Origin: Hyphomonas sp.
GTDB lineage: Bacteria > Pseudomonadota > Alphaproteobacteria > Caulobacterales > Hyphomonadaceae
Direction of reading: 5' to 3'
Length of the DNA stretch: 56,853 nucleotides
Assembly (NCBI GenBank): GCA_016124495.1
Contig: WGNP01000017.1
Span: 1-56,853 of the forward strand
Made by a program: the position numbers and the translations under genes. Shown here piece by piece: positions 36,001-45,060 of this stretch. The notes under the pieces were generated by a model that was not told where the DNA came from, made no database searches, and saw only the letters and a program-made list of their open reading frames with translations. The number at the start of each line of letters is the position of its first letter. The stretch's first letter is position 1.

Positions 36001-36222
36001 GCCAGACATCGCTGTTTCAATCGGAAAGCTCACATAGCGTTCGACCTCCTCAGGGGAGAGGCCTTCGGTCTCGGTGAAGATCTGGACCAGCGCGGGCGAC
36101 GGATCGGGAAAAGCGTCGACCGGCAGACTGCGAAAGGCAAACAGGCCGCCCAGGGTCATTGCGATGACAGCTATCGCTGCCAGCAGGCGTCCGCCTGCAA
36201 TTCTGTGCATGAGGTTCAGCAT
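33097..36222 (-). CDS. czcA: CzcA/CusA-type heavy-metal RND efflux pump
   Basis: A 1041-residue RND protein of the heavy-metal (HME) family: two halves each with a large periplasmic loop, LMTLGGVAIAIGMMVDGAIV with GMMVDGAIVIAENVARGF in helix 4, and the C-terminal GLAPLLFATGVGAEVQRPLA. It should export Zn2+/Co2+/Cd2+ from the periplasm through CzcB and CzcC. The 14-base spacing from czcB indicates one operon. Confidence 0.92.
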   Translation of the reverse strand: MLNLMHRIAGGRLLAAIAVIAMTLGGLFAFRSLPVDAFPDPSPALVQIFTETEGLSPEEVERYVSFPIETAMSGLPKVREMRSTSNFGLSVVNIYFEDGTDVYFARQVVGERLGEAAEAIPEGFGTPKMGPISTGLGIIMYFRLVDESGTRSLIELREIADWMIKYPLQSVEGITEVLALGGYEKQYQVNLDPDALLAQDIQVGEVIDALKSANRTAGAQFIELGAEQYTVRGVGLATTIADLVETPVKTVDGRTVRVGDLGDVVIGGAVRQGMATANGEGEVVAGLVLKLYGSNTSDVIENAKARFVEINTSLPDGVRAIPYYDQGTLVEKAAATVTTALWQGGLLVAIVVFLFLGGWRPSLVVVLSIPFSVGFAFIAMSVFGIGANLMTLGGVAIAIGMMVDGAIVIAENVARGFRERQEGEDNRTTVARSSAEVIAPLIAAVAVVIIVFLPLFSLQGTEGKTFRPLAASAALAMTGSLIYAALIAPAMALGLMRPSRSTQNTGDSRLTRIVKPFAAFFVRQRIAALALAGLLLVAGGLAATRLGSEFTPALEEGDILLRVAMAPSISLTEASATSTRVEKRLMEAFPEIDSIVSRIGRGEVGAHADPVNSIEAFVALKPRKEWRKGINPEELREAISDNLAEFPGVRVNIGQPIAMSIDELLTGTKAQLAVKIFGPDSEVLLESSQALQSILQEVTGASDVQADQITGAPQLVVSLDRVALGRYGLSVEEALEALRSGVGGAEAGVVFEGVRQFPVVVRYDEAGRDTPAAIGRIILESSSGARIPLESIADIREIVGPRQITRENGERFITVQLNVRDRDIGSYVEEAQAAVTAGLDLPAGYRVEWGGQYELQQQANARFAVVIPITLGIVFLILLLTFGRLMSAVLILLNIPLALTGGALALWIAGLPVSVPATVGFIALFGIALGNGMVLVSFMDDFARAGRNLEELAIEAAGLRALPVLMTAATTALGLAPLLFATGVGAEVQRPLATVVIGGLVSSTVLTLLVVPALHRWFAPRPDGHHSLVEAKHEHPAVPAE

Positions 36223-36236
36223 GGAGTGAGGTGTCC

Positions 36237-37532
36237 TTAGTGGGCGTGGCCGTCGCCGAAAGCGTCTTTTTCAAGCTGCGCTTTCAGGGTGAAGGCACCG
36301 GACGAGACAAAGCTTTCGCCTTGCTCCAGCCCGTCGAGGATTTCAGTTAGACCCGCGCTTGCGCGGCCCGGCTTGACAGGTCGCGGCGCAAATCCACCTT
36401 CGACAGGGACAAATACCGACGGCTTGTCCTCGACAACCACGACGGCATCGGACGGGACATGCAGTGTGCGGCCGGATTCGCCGACCGAGATTTCGGCTGT
36501 AACGAACTGGCCTGGGCGCAGGCGGCTCTCCTGATTGTCTACGATTACGCGCGCTGTGCTGGTGCGGGTCGTTTCGCTGATGACAGGAAGTATGAGGGCG
36601 ATCGTGCCACGGGCTGCCGCCGAGCCATCACGGGTGCGCAGAATGACCGGCTGGCCGGTTTCAATGGCGCCGGCATCATCCTTGTAGACCGCAATATCGG
36701 CCCAGAGTTGGCTGTCGTCGACAATGATGAACAAAGCCTCGCCGCCTGCCTCAACGCTTGAGCCGATCGATACACTCCGTGATATGACGGTTCCGCCCAG
36801 AGGGGCCACGAGCGCTGCGCTCGCCAGAGAGCCGTCTTGTGCCTGGCCGAGCCCGTTGAGCACGCTATCGCTGATGCCGACGGCGTGGAGTTTGTTCTCC
36901 ATGGCTTCCCGTTCAGCACGGGCGCTGATAAGCGCCGCTTTGGCGGCATCCAGATCAGCCTGCGAAGTAATCTTGTCGGCAAACAGGCGCTCTTCACGGG
37001 CAAACTGCGACGCCGCCAGGTTCTCGGCGGATTTTGCCGTCAGGAAGTCCGCCTTCAGTCCGGCGAGTTCGCGGCTGGACAACACCGCGAGGCGTTCGCC
37101 GCGCTTGACCTTGTCGCCTTCGCCTTTGTCAAGTCTCGAGACCAGACCGCTCACGGGAGCAGCAACCTGCGCCACACGGTCCGCATCGAAACGAAGTTCC
37201 GCTGGCAATGACAGGGTTTCACTCAGCGGTCCCGTTTCAGCCGGTGACAGGGCGATCCCGGCTTCAGCCGCAGCAGCCTTGTCGAGCAGTACAACGTCGC
37301 CGTTCGCTTCGTCGCCATGCTCATCATGGCCTTCCTCTTCGCCGTCGGTATGGCCTTCCTCTTCGGGATGGCCGCCTTCTTCTTCGCCGTGATCGTCATG
37401 ATCGGCGTGCTCGTCGGCTGTCGCTCCGGCGACCGCCGCGGAACCTGCACTGGCAGTTTCACTTGCGCCGCCGCAGCCGGCGAGCGTGATGGCCAGCACC
37501 AGTGCCAGCCCAGTCAGCTTGGGATCAATCAT
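36237..37532 (-). CDS. czcB: CzcB-type membrane fusion protein with His/Asp/Glu-rich tail
   Basis: A 431-residue periplasmic adaptor with a lipoprotein signal (lipobox LAGC). A long acidic and His-rich segment follows (HADHDDHGEEEGGHPEEEG and onward), which probably binds Zn2+ or Co2+, then hairpin, lipoyl-like and beta-barrel domains (PAELRFDADRVAQVAAPVSG; STARVIVDNQESRLRPGQFV). It links CzcA to the outer-membrane channel. The start overlaps the end of the CzcC gene by 4 bases. Confidence 0.9.
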   Translation of the reverse strand: MIDPKLTGLALVLAITLAGCGGASETASAGSAAVAGATADEHADHDDHGEEEGGHPEEEGHTDGEEEGHDEHGDEANGDVVLLDKAAAAEAGIALSPAETGPLSETLSLPAELRFDADRVAQVAAPVSGLVSRLDKGEGDKVKRGERLAVLSSRELAGLKADFLTAKSAENLAASQFAREERLFADKITSQADLDAAKAALISARAEREAMENKLHAVGISDSVLNGLGQAQDGSLASAALVAPLGGTVISRSVSIGSSVEAGGEALFIIVDDSQLWADIAVYKDDAGAIETGQPVILRTRDGSAAARGTIALILPVISETTRTSTARVIVDNQESRLRPGQFVTAEISVGESGRTLHVPSDAVVVVEDKPSVFVPVEGGFAPRPVKPGRASAGLTEILDGLEQGESFVSSGAFTLKAQLEKDAFGDGHAH

Positions 37533-38824
37533 TGTGTGTCTCCGTCAAAGGGGGCCGCGCCGATCAGGCTACGGAGCAAGAGGTCCGCCGCGCGCGCATC
37601 GCGCCGAGCGGCAATGGTGGCCTGGCGCACGTCGATCAGGGCAGCGCGCGCCTGGAGGGTGGTAGTGAGGTCGAACCGGCCGATCGCGTAACCCTGGTCA
37701 GCCGCATCGAAAGCGGCTTCGGCCTCTGGCAACGCCTCTTCCGTGAGGATTGAAAGCCGCATGGTCGCGGCGCGGGCGGTGGCGGTGGCTGCCGCCTGTT
37801 CAGCCCTCAGCCGCGCCTCGACGGCTTCGGCAGAAACCTTCGCGGCGTCTCCGCGAAAGCGGGTCGCCCGAGCGGCATCACGACCGCGATCAAACAGCGG
37901 CAAGGGCAGGCTCAGCCCGGCAACGAAGGCGTTATCGCCTGTCGCTTCAAACCGGCGAACACCCCCCGAAAGCGTGATATCAGGAATGGCAGCAGCCCGG
38001 GCGCGTCTGAGTTCGGCCTCTCTTGCGTCCACCGCAGCCTTTGCGGCGGCCAGGCTTGGATGAGGCGCTGTGTCAGATTGAGCGGTAGCAATAATCTCGA
38101 ACTCTGACGGAACGGCGAACTGCAGATCGGCTCCACCCCACAGACTTGCGAGCGCATACGCGCGCGCCTCGACCTCGCCCCGGGTCAGAGCAGCCTCGGC
38201 GCGCAGGCTCGCTGCGTCTGCTCGGGCGCGGGCAAGCTCAGGCGGTGCAGCGGCGCCGGCCTCGACTCTTTTGCTGACGGTTTCTGCGAGGGTTGAGCTG
38301 AGACTTGCTGCCTCATCGGCGAGCTTTGCTGCTTCTGACGCCGCGACCAGATCAGCATAAGCAAGCGCTGCCTCCCGTTCTGCTTCGCGCAGGATGACCG
38401 CGCATTCAGCGGTCCCGAGCGCCGCCCGGGCGCGGGCCGCGCGTTCGTCCAGGCCCCGCTTGTTGCCCAGCCGGAAAGTCTGCGCGACACCGAATGTTGT
38501 CTCGGACTGGTCGATGCCGGACAGGGCGCCCCCGCCGGAGAAGTTCTCGAAATCTGCGCTGAAAGTGGGATTGAGCCACCTGCCGGCCTGGTCAGCATCG
38601 GCATTGAGCGCGCGCGCTTCGAGGCCAGCCGCGCGGATATCCGGAGAGGTACGGCGGATTTCATTGAGCGCCGCCTCCAGCGTCAGCGGCGCGTCAGGAG
38701 AGAGCGCGCTAGGCGCCGCAACATGGTCTGGCATGCAAGGGCTTGCAGAGGCGCTGCCTGCCGCAACAATTGCGGCGAGAGCGAACGCCGGGGCGGCAAG
38801 CGCGCCCCGAAACAGGAAAGTCAT
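37529..38824 (-). CDS. czcC: CzcC-type outer-membrane efflux channel
   Basis: A 431-residue TolC/OEP-family channel with a signal peptide (AAGSASAS). Two OEP repeats are seen: LTLEAALNEIRRTSPDIRAA and the mirrored ARAAAIPDITLSGGVRRFEA, each leading into long coiled-coil helices. It forms the outer-membrane exit of the CzcCBA pump. 68 bases separate it from the upstream small protein gene. Confidence 0.9.
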   Translation of the reverse strand: MTFLFRGALAAPAFALAAIVAAGSASASPCMPDHVAAPSALSPDAPLTLEAALNEIRRTSPDIRAAGLEARALNADADQAGRWLNPTFSADFENFSGGGALSGIDQSETTFGVAQTFRLGNKRGLDERAARARAALGTAECAVILREAEREAALAYADLVAASEAAKLADEAASLSSTLAETVSKRVEAGAAAPPELARARADAASLRAEAALTRGEVEARAYALASLWGGADLQFAVPSEFEIIATAQSDTAPHPSLAAAKAAVDAREAELRRARAAAIPDITLSGGVRRFEATGDNAFVAGLSLPLPLFDRGRDAARATRFRGDAAKVSAEAVEARLRAEQAAATATARAATMRLSILTEEALPEAEAAFDAADQGYAIGRFDLTTTLQARAALIDVRQATIAARRDARAADLLLRSLIGAAPFDGDTQ

Positions 38825-38892
38825 GAAAAGATTTGATCCTCAGGCTGATATCTCGGCAGGCACCGGACGCATCCGGAAACGGTTGCAGAGGA

Positions 38893-39237
38893 TCAGGCCC
38901 GCGGAGGCCGCAGCAGTTCGTAGGGCGGGGCTTTCAGCACCGCGGTGTCAGGCTTCAACGAAAAACGTGAGCTCGTTGCAAGCAGGTCAAACGTGAGGCC
39001 GTCGCTTGTACGCCAGATGTGAAGATGGCAGGCACCGCAAGTGTGCACGGCGTGCTCATGCCCGCCGGATCGGTCCGAATCTTCCGGTGTCACCGTTTCA
39101 GCAGTATGATCGACATAGCAGAGCGTTGGTCGCTCTGCCGCGTGTGCATCTTCCGCCAAAGGTCCGGCAACAAAGGCGAGCGCCATGAGCGCGGCCATCA
39201 AAAACCGGAACCAGGAGGACGCAACTGTCAGCACCAT
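38893..39237 (-). CDS. Small periplasmic protein heading the czc operon
   Basis: A 114-residue protein starting MVLTVASSWFRFLMAALM, with a signal peptide and a mature region containing HAVHTCGACHLHIW, which could bind a metal. The C-terminal PPYELLRPPRA is typical of small proteins at the start of czc-type operons (memory-based). ATG 39237 is placed directly before the hydrophobic segment; a longer frame to 39363 has no supporting features. Confidence 0.65.
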   Translation of the reverse strand: MVLTVASSWFRFLMAALMALAFVAGPLAEDAHAAERPTLCYVDHTAETVTPEDSDRSGGHEHAVHTCGACHLHIWRTSDGLTFDLLATSSRFSLKPDTAVLKAPPYELLRPPRA

Positions 39238-39951
39238 TTTGCCCAGATAGCATCGAAAAGTTGTGTTTGCATGAAAAAATTGCGGCAAGCCGTTTTGCCG
39301 CACGCAATGTGTCGGGCTAAGAGATGCAGGGCGTACCCGCGCATTCTCGCGTGTTTGCAACATTATTACAGGGCGACGGTTGTAATGAAAGTTCTTATCG
39401 GTGGCTCTGATCAGCGCTGCCTTGTCCCAAGGAAAGCGCGTTACAACGCCGCGTCTCGCATGGTCTTTCTGGCAGACGGCACCGGTGATGATTCCGGAAC
39501 GAAGCGGGCAAGATTGACTGCTAGAGGGCTGATAAAGCAGACGAAGAACCGGCTATCTTTTGTCACTTTGGCGAGGGATGGCTAGTTGTTGGCGGGCGCA
39601 TCAAATATCGCCTTGTCCGAAAGAGAGGGACCTTCAGCGACATGAACGATGGCGCCGGATTGGCCCGCCGGAGGTGTATTTGTGACCGATAGCGGGCTGG
39701 TCACGCGGGTGAACCATGCAAGACTCTCAATCGCGCAGCCGCTCTCGTTAACCACACTGGGTTCCCGTCCGGCGACGTCGGATGTCGGTGCGAGGTTTCA
39801 AGTCGATATAGCACTCGTATCCGAATTTTCGCGGGATTCGGTGCGCAGTTTTTTTGCCGCTTTGACCGCGGCGCTTGGTTCTCGGTAGCTGATAGTGATT
39901 TGGGCGATCTGGAGCCTGGCGCACGACGGAATTGTCCAATGCAACCGCGCA
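39238..39951. other. Gene-poor junction between the czc operon and the conjugation operon
   Basis: About 710 bases with no convincing gene in either strand; open frames present lack ribosome sites and known motifs. It probably contains the czc promoter (near 39238) and the transcription end of the trb operon. No clear terminator was found. Confidence 0.5.
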
Positions 39952-40245
39952 TTACCTTCGCGCAGCAGTCAGAACAGCTCGCATATAGCTCTCGACTTCT
40001 TTCTCAACCCAAACACTCCGGCGACCAATGTGAACGGGCGCCGGGAAGGGTTGCACCGGATCCTTGATCAGCTCGTAGAGGAGCGACCGGCTGATTGTCA
40101 GCCGGTCAAGAACATCGCGAAGTGACAGAAATCGCAAGCCCAGATCACTGTCCTGCACGCTCGAGTGGGACAACGCCGGCTGTGGTTCAGACGCGTCAAG
40201 CTGAGCCGCCATGCGAATGAACGCGCGTGGAGGGAACTGGCTCAT
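39952..40245 (-). CDS. AlpA-like helix-turn-helix protein (possible excisionase/RDF)
   Basis: A 97-residue protein with an AlpA/MerR-type helix-turn-helix: LGLRFLSLRDVLDRLTISRS, LLYELIKDPVQPFPAPVHIG, and RRSVWVEKEVESYMRA, the typical wing. Proteins of this fold act as recombination directionality factors or transcription activators of integrative elements. It overlaps the DUF736 gene by 4 bases and is therefore the last gene of the transfer operon. Confidence 0.8.
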   Translation of the reverse strand: MSQFPPRAFIRMAAQLDASEPQPALSHSSVQDSDLGLRFLSLRDVLDRLTISRSLLYELIKDPVQPFPAPVHIGRRSVWVEKEVESYMRAVLTAARR

Positions 40246-40553
40246 TTCGGACGGTTCCAGACCATAACGCCGGTGCCTTCTGCTTCGTTCTCAAAGAAGG
40301 CCGCGCGCATCGGCTGGGCAAAGCTCGGATCGTCGAGCTTGATGGCGAGGTAAGGCGTCTCGCCGTCTTTCGAATCCTGGCGCCAGGCCGCGCCGAGTTC
40401 TGCGCCGCCAGCGTAAAGCCGGAAGTCTGGCGTATCCTTGCTTTTCCCTTTGTCCTTATTGGGCACAAGCTGGGCCTTGACGTTAATGGTCATGGTACGG
40501 ATGGTCCCGGTCCAGAGTCCGTCCTTCAAGGTAAATGCGCCGATCTGTGCCAT
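40242..40553 (-). CDS. DUF736 family protein
   Basis: A 103-residue DUF736 protein: AQIGAFTLKDGLWTGTIRTM, DTPDFRLYAGGAELGAAWR and YLAIKLDDPSFAQPM are the family blocks. DUF736 proteins occur almost exclusively beside trb genes on alphaproteobacterial mobile elements; no activity is known. It lies 3 bases after the DUF2274 gene. Confidence 0.88.
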   Translation of the reverse strand: MAQIGAFTLKDGLWTGTIRTMTINVKAQLVPNKDKGKSKDTPDFRLYAGGAELGAAWRQDSKDGETPYLAIKLDDPSFAQPMRAAFFENEAEGTGVMVWNRPK

Positions 40554-40556
40554 GGG

Positions 40557-40793
40557 TCAGTCTCCTTTGCTGGCATTGCTGGGCAGGGCCTTCCGGGCCC
40601 GTCTGAACCCGGCGTCTGACGCCAGGAACATGTCGATCATGGCGGCAGCGAGCGTTTCGCTACGCTCGGCTTCGCCATAAGTCTCTTGATAAACCGCCGC
40701 ATAATCCTGCAGCGCGGCGGCGGTGTCGGGATCAAGCGCGAGGGTGAGCCTGACCGGCGTGCGATCAGCGAGTTTTGCGAGGCGGAGGTTCAT
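40557..40793 (-). CDS. DUF2274 family protein
   Basis: A 78-residue DUF2274 protein (RTPVRLTLALDPDTAAALQD, AAAMIDMFLASDAGFRRAR). It resembles a ribbon-helix-helix protein and is normally found directly after trbI, as here. Its start overlaps the trbI stop by 4 bases. Confidence 0.85.
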   Translation of the reverse strand: MNLRLAKLADRTPVRLTLALDPDTAAALQDYAAVYQETYGEAERSETLAAAMIDMFLASDAGFRRARKALPSNASKGD

Positions 40794-42034
40794 GGCGCCG
40801 CCTCCTTGAAGGGACGAAGGACAAGGTCCTTGGTCACGATGACACGGACTGGCCAGCCAGGACGGATGGTGATCGAAGGCTGAACGCTGAGGCTTCGATC
40901 AACGGCCCGCTGCCCGGCTTGGTTGATCGTGTCGGTTGTCCCTCGGCGGATCGCCCGCTCGATGTCGCCATCCTCGCCGGCGCCGAGTTCGGCGCCGATG
41001 CCGAGGAGAGTTGCGAGGCCGGCCGCAGCGAACACCTTATCCCAATGTTGATCGGTCCGGTCTTTGAGGCCGGCATAGCCGGAGGCGTCGCTGCCCGGTT
41101 CGGAAATGGTGATCGAGCTACCATCGGGCATCAGGATCCGGTCCCAGACGACCAGTGCGCGGTCCTGGCCGAACGAGACTTCTGATTGGTAACGGCCGAG
41201 AAGGCGGCTTCCCTGAGGGATCAGCAGGTGCTCGCCGCGCACCGTGTCATAGACGTCCTGGGTTACCTGCGCGATCACCGTACCCGGAAGGTCTGAGTTG
41301 ATGCCGGTGATCAGGCTCGCCGCGATCAGGGAGCCTGCCATCAGCTGATAGGGCGAAAGCGGGTCCTGCACCCGGTCCGGATTGTAGACCGGGCTGGACG
41401 CCGGTTCACCGGCAAACGCTGCTTTGCGGGACTGGAGGTTCGGGTCTGGCTCCGGGCTTAGAGTGGCGCTTGTCGATTGCCGGTTAAGCGCAAGGAGCTC
41501 CGATGCCAGATCGAAGCCGGAATCCGGCGCTCCCTGCTTGGAGCTTGGCGGCGCACCGGCCCCGCCAAGGCGGAACAGGATTGGCGCGCGGGCGGCTTCT
41601 TCAGCTTGGGCGGCGGCTTCAAGCCGCGCAGTGCGCGCTGCTTCGTCTTCCGGGCGCGTGCGAAACTCCGTCCGGTACTCGGTCTGGAACTCGGTTTCGA
41701 TGCCGTAAGCCTGTTCGGCCGCGAGAATGGTCGAGCCGAGATCACCGGACAACGGCGCTCCGAGCACCGGCACATCGGTGAGCGCCGTATAGTCTGCCGG
41801 TAGCGCCGAGAACCCATCCGGCTTGCGCTTGCCGGCCGTGACCAGCTCTTCTTGCTGGGCGGGCTCTGCAGGGCGCGGCGGCGCAAGTGCAATCGAGGTT
41901 GCCGCGAACAGCCCCAGCGCGCCGAGGCCTGCACCGGCCATCAGAAGTTTGCGGTTGATTCGTGTGGCGGGCTTCGGCGCCGAGCGGATCTGCAGCCGCC
42001 GCGCGGCTTCCTTGAACGGGGGAGGCTCGGTCAT
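40790..42034 (-). CDS. trbI: Conjugal transfer protein TrbI (VirB10)
   Basis: A 414-residue VirB10-family protein: a single membrane helix near residues 30-50 (LLMAGAGLGALGLFAATSIA), a proline/acidic periplasmic linker, and the C-terminal beta-barrel domain with VYDTVRGEHLLIPQGSRLLG and VWDRILMPDGSSITI. It spans both membranes as part of the secretion core complex. Confidence 0.92.
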   Translation of the reverse strand: MTEPPPFKEAARRLQIRSAPKPATRINRKLLMAGAGLGALGLFAATSIALAPPRPAEPAQQEELVTAGKRKPDGFSALPADYTALTDVPVLGAPLSGDLGSTILAAEQAYGIETEFQTEYRTEFRTRPEDEAARTARLEAAAQAEEAARAPILFRLGGAGAPPSSKQGAPDSGFDLASELLALNRQSTSATLSPEPDPNLQSRKAAFAGEPASSPVYNPDRVQDPLSPYQLMAGSLIAASLITGINSDLPGTVIAQVTQDVYDTVRGEHLLIPQGSRLLGRYQSEVSFGQDRALVVWDRILMPDGSSITISEPGSDASGYAGLKDRTDQHWDKVFAAAGLATLLGIGAELGAGEDGDIERAIRRGTTDTINQAGQRAVDRSLSVQPSITIRPGWPVRVIVTKDLVLRPFKEAAP

Positions 42035-42038
42035 CGGC

Positions 42039-43034
42039 TCAACCCCCGAACCAACGCGACCTTTGCGCCGCGCTTACTTTCGAAATCCGCACGACTGTCT
42101 GGGGCTTTGTTCCATGGCGCAGCTCAGCGGCGCCAAACAGCCGGTCGACGATGTAGTAGTTGCCCCTCACGCGGTAGTTGACGAGCTCGGCTTCGTCGGC
42201 GGATGACAGGACGAAAAGCGGTGGTAACTCGGAGGCGGAGATCGACGCCGGCATCTGGATGAACACCTGGCGCCCGTCATCGAACACGCGGACTGGTTTC
42301 CAGTCTGGTGCATCGCCCGTGACGCGGTAGTCGAAGTTCAGAGTCTCGAGGCTGAGCCCGCGTTCGACGGAGACGGCGTCCTGCGCTGCGGCGCTGGCAT
42401 TACGTGTGGTGAGACCCGCCAGCTCGTCCTGCGGATAGCGCCACGACAGCGCGGCCATGTAAGTTGCTGCGGTCGATTCCAGTTCGAGGTGATAGGTCCG
42501 CCGGTCGGTCGCGATCATCAGGTTGGTGCGCAGGCCCTTGGCAACGGGTTTAACCAGGATATGCGCCCGGGCCGCGCTGCCGGAGCCGGATGCTGTATCC
42601 CCGATCACCCAGCGCACCGTATCGCCCGCCGACACCGACACCAGCGTCTCTCCCGGCTGGAGCGCGATATCCGTGACCTGGCCCGGGCTGGCATAGAGGC
42701 GGTAAAGCGCGCCCTCCGTGTAAGGATAGATCTGGACGGCGTTGACGAACCCTTCCGAGGAAGGCTCGATCACGGCGCCGGCACGACCTTCCTTGATGGT
42801 TGCCGTGGGAGTTTGCGGACTTTTCTTGCCGGTGTCCGGCTCAACGGGTTTGAGCTGACCGGGCAGGGGAAGGGCGATCGCTGTTTCAATGATCTCCACG
42901 CGTTCGGACTTTGGCTCTTCCAGTGGAATCGCCGCGATAAAGTCGCCGGTATCGATGACCGGCTCTGGTGGCAGCGGCGTGGCGCAGGCCGCGAGCAGGG
43001 CGGTGGCCGATGAGGCGAGCAGGAACCGGTTCAT
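42039..43034 (-). CDS. trbG: Conjugal transfer protein TrbG (VirB9)
   Basis: A 331-residue VirB9-family lipoprotein-like protein (signal with ATALLAACATPLP). N-terminal and C-terminal beta domains are seen: AVQIYPYTEGALYRLYASPG, LVSVSAGDTVRWVIGD, and NFDYRVTGDAPDWKPVRVFD with NYYIVDRLFGAAELRHG at the end. It forms the outer-membrane core with TrbI. The start is 4 bases from the trbF stop. Confidence 0.92.
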   Translation of the reverse strand: MNRFLLASSATALLAACATPLPPEPVIDTGDFIAAIPLEEPKSERVEIIETAIALPLPGQLKPVEPDTGKKSPQTPTATIKEGRAGAVIEPSSEGFVNAVQIYPYTEGALYRLYASPGQVTDIALQPGETLVSVSAGDTVRWVIGDTASGSGSAARAHILVKPVAKGLRTNLMIATDRRTYHLELESTAATYMAALSWRYPQDELAGLTTRNASAAAQDAVSVERGLSLETLNFDYRVTGDAPDWKPVRVFDDGRQVFIQMPASISASELPPLFVLSSADEAELVNYRVRGNYYIVDRLFGAAELRHGTKPQTVVRISKVSAAQRSRWFGG

Positions 43035-43729
43035 TGTCTTTCTCCTGTGACAAGGTCTTCGCTCCAGCTGAGCGAGCGGACATAAAGGCCGAGGGGGTTG
43101 GCGCGCAGGGTCTCGGCATCCTTCGGCGGCTGCAGCGTGATCGTGAAAACCCCCGTGAACCGCTTTGCGCCGGTCAGCGCGCCGCCCTCATAGGTCTTCT
43201 CGATCCACCGGCCCTGGAAGCTTTCTTCGCTGACGCGGACGATGCTGACGACATCCACCGTGCGTGAGCGCCGGCCGATCGCCGCAAACGGATCATTCTC
43301 GCGGGCATACTCTGAGAGCGTGGTGGCGGCTGCCGGTCCGGCGAAGGTGTAGGCTTTGAGCCAGTTCTCCCGGACAACCACCGGATCGATCGAAAGGCTA
43401 CGGACATATGTGATGAACCCGGCCAGGTGATGCGCGATCTGTGCATCGGACGGCGTGTAGGTCTCAGTCGCCGGGCCGACGGCTTTCGCCGCGCCGGTCT
43501 CATCGATTTCGACGACATAGGGCGTCACCGTCGACTGCAGGCTCCGCCAGATCAGCGCGCCGGACGTCGTGAACGAGAGGGCGAGGCACCCGAGGGCCAT
43601 CAGCCGCCAGTTCTCCGCCTGGACCCGGGCCGAGCCGATCCGCTCATCCCAGACCTGTCCGGCTTTCTGGTAGGGCGTCTCAGGGTAGGGCGAGGTGCCA
43701 TAATGGGCTGTGGGGCGTTTGAAGCGCAT
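43031..43729 (-). CDS. trbF: Conjugal transfer protein TrbF (VirB8)
   Basis: A 232-residue VirB8-family bitopic inner-membrane protein: a short cytoplasmic N-terminus (TPYQKAGQVWDERIGSARVQ), one helix (LMALGCLALSFTTSGALIWR) and a periplasmic NTF2-like domain (TVTPYVVEIDETGAAKAVGP, QGRWIEKTYEGG). It nucleates the channel. Confidence 0.92.
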   Translation of the reverse strand: MRFKRPTAHYGTSPYPETPYQKAGQVWDERIGSARVQAENWRLMALGCLALSFTTSGALIWRSLQSTVTPYVVEIDETGAAKAVGPATETYTPSDAQIAHHLAGFITYVRSLSIDPVVVRENWLKAYTFAGPAAATTLSEYARENDPFAAIGRRSRTVDVVSIVRVSEESFQGRWIEKTYEGGALTGAKRFTGVFTITLQPPKDAETLRANPLGLYVRSLSWSEDLVTGERQ

Positions 43730-43732
43730 GGG

Positions 43733-45055
43733 TTATTCGTCCTTGTCTTTCAGGGAGGGGGCGGCGCCCGAGGAGCCGCGATCGCCGTCGCGCAGGCTGT
43801 GCATTGCGAGCTGGCGGGCCTCGCCGACGCGCAGCGAGGTGCGCATGCCCCGCGCCCAGCCGGGGCTCTTCTCCGGCGCGGAGGAGGAAGGCGTTTCGGA
43901 GGGTGACGAACTCGTGCCGCCGGTGGATTCGAACGCGCCTCGGGCGCCGCGCCGGTAGGCATCGCGCACAGCGCTGGCTGGGCCCGAGGCCGCGCGGCGC
44001 ACCGTGTCGCCGGCCGCCTGGGCAACGCCGCCAAGGCCGGCGGCAAAGCCAGCAGCGCCGCTTTTGCCAGACGCCGTGGATCCAAGATCGAACGCCGTGC
44101 GGGCGCCGCCGGCCATTGAGGCCCCGGCCTTGACGGCGCTTGCCGCGCCGCCTGCGGCGGCGCCCAGCGCGGCCCTGGCACCGAGACCTGCGGCGACCGT
44201 TCCGGCCGCGACACCTGCCGCCGCGCCAATAGCCGAGCCCGCGCCCAGCTGCGGGGCGCCGGTGATGAGGCCCGACGCCATGCCGGGGCCGAACACGCCC
44301 ATCCAGAGGAAAACCGTCGCGGCGAGCACGGTGCCCATGACCTCGGCCAGCGTCACATCTTCTGTTCCGGCGAACGCATCGGTGATCGTGGCGAACAGCG
44401 TCGAGCCGATGCCGATGATGATGGCGAGCACCATGAGCTTCAGGCCCGAGGTGATGACATTGCCGAGGACGCGTTCAGCGAGGAACGAAGTCTTGTTCCA
44501 GAGCGCGAACGGCACGAGCACGAACCCAGCGAGCGTGGTCAGCTTGAACTCGAGGATCGCAACGAACAGCTGCACCGCGAGTACAAAGAAGGCGACGAGG
44601 ATCACCGCCCAGGCAATCAGCAGCACGGCGATCAGGATGAAGTTCTCGAAGAAAGCGATGGGTCCCATCATTTCGCTGGCCTCTTCGAGCAGAGGCAGCG
44701 CGGCGCCGTAGCCGACGCCTGCAATGTATCCTGGCCGCATAAGGTCTTCGGCGGTGATCAGGCTCGAGCCTGCTTTCAGGCCAAGCCCGGCGAAACTGTC
44801 GAAGATGATCTGGGAAAGGACGGCGAAATTGCCGAGCAGGAACGCAAAGAAGCCGACATAGAGGACTTTCTTGATCAGCCCGGCAATCACGTCGGCATTC
44901 TGTGAGAGGGCCCAAAAGAGGCCGGCCAGCGTGATGTCGATCACGATCAGCGTGGAGGTGAGGTAAGCCACATCCCCCTGCAGGAGCCCGAACCCGCTAT
45001 CGATATAGCGGATGAAGGTCTCGAGGAACCGGTCGATGACGTCCATCTCTTCCAT
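43733..45055 (-). CDS. trbL: Conjugal transfer protein TrbL (VirB6)
   Basis: A 440-residue VirB6/TrbL polytopic protein: helical N-terminal half (DVIDRFLETFIRYIDSGFGL, LIVIDITLAGLFWALSQNAD) and a long Ala/Gly-rich C-terminal half that is low complexity. It forms the inner-membrane pore. It begins 5 bases after the end of trbJ. Confidence 0.9.
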   Translation of the reverse strand: MEEMDVIDRFLETFIRYIDSGFGLLQGDVAYLTSTLIVIDITLAGLFWALSQNADVIAGLIKKVLYVGFFAFLLGNFAVLSQIIFDSFAGLGLKAGSSLITAEDLMRPGYIAGVGYGAALPLLEEASEMMGPIAFFENFILIAVLLIAWAVILVAFFVLAVQLFVAILEFKLTTLAGFVLVPFALWNKTSFLAERVLGNVITSGLKLMVLAIIIGIGSTLFATITDAFAGTEDVTLAEVMGTVLAATVFLWMGVFGPGMASGLITGAPQLGAGSAIGAAAGVAAGTVAAGLGARAALGAAAGGAASAVKAGASMAGGARTAFDLGSTASGKSGAAGFAAGLGGVAQAAGDTVRRAASGPASAVRDAYRRGARGAFESTGGTSSSPSETPSSSAPEKSPGWARGMRTSLRVGEARQLAMHSLRDGDRGSSGAAPSLKDKDE

Positions 45056-45060
45056 GGGCT

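Noticed and set aside
39649..39888. A 79-codon plus-strand frame in the czc/trb junction
   Set aside because: It has no ribosome site or known domain, and other frames of similar length overlap it.
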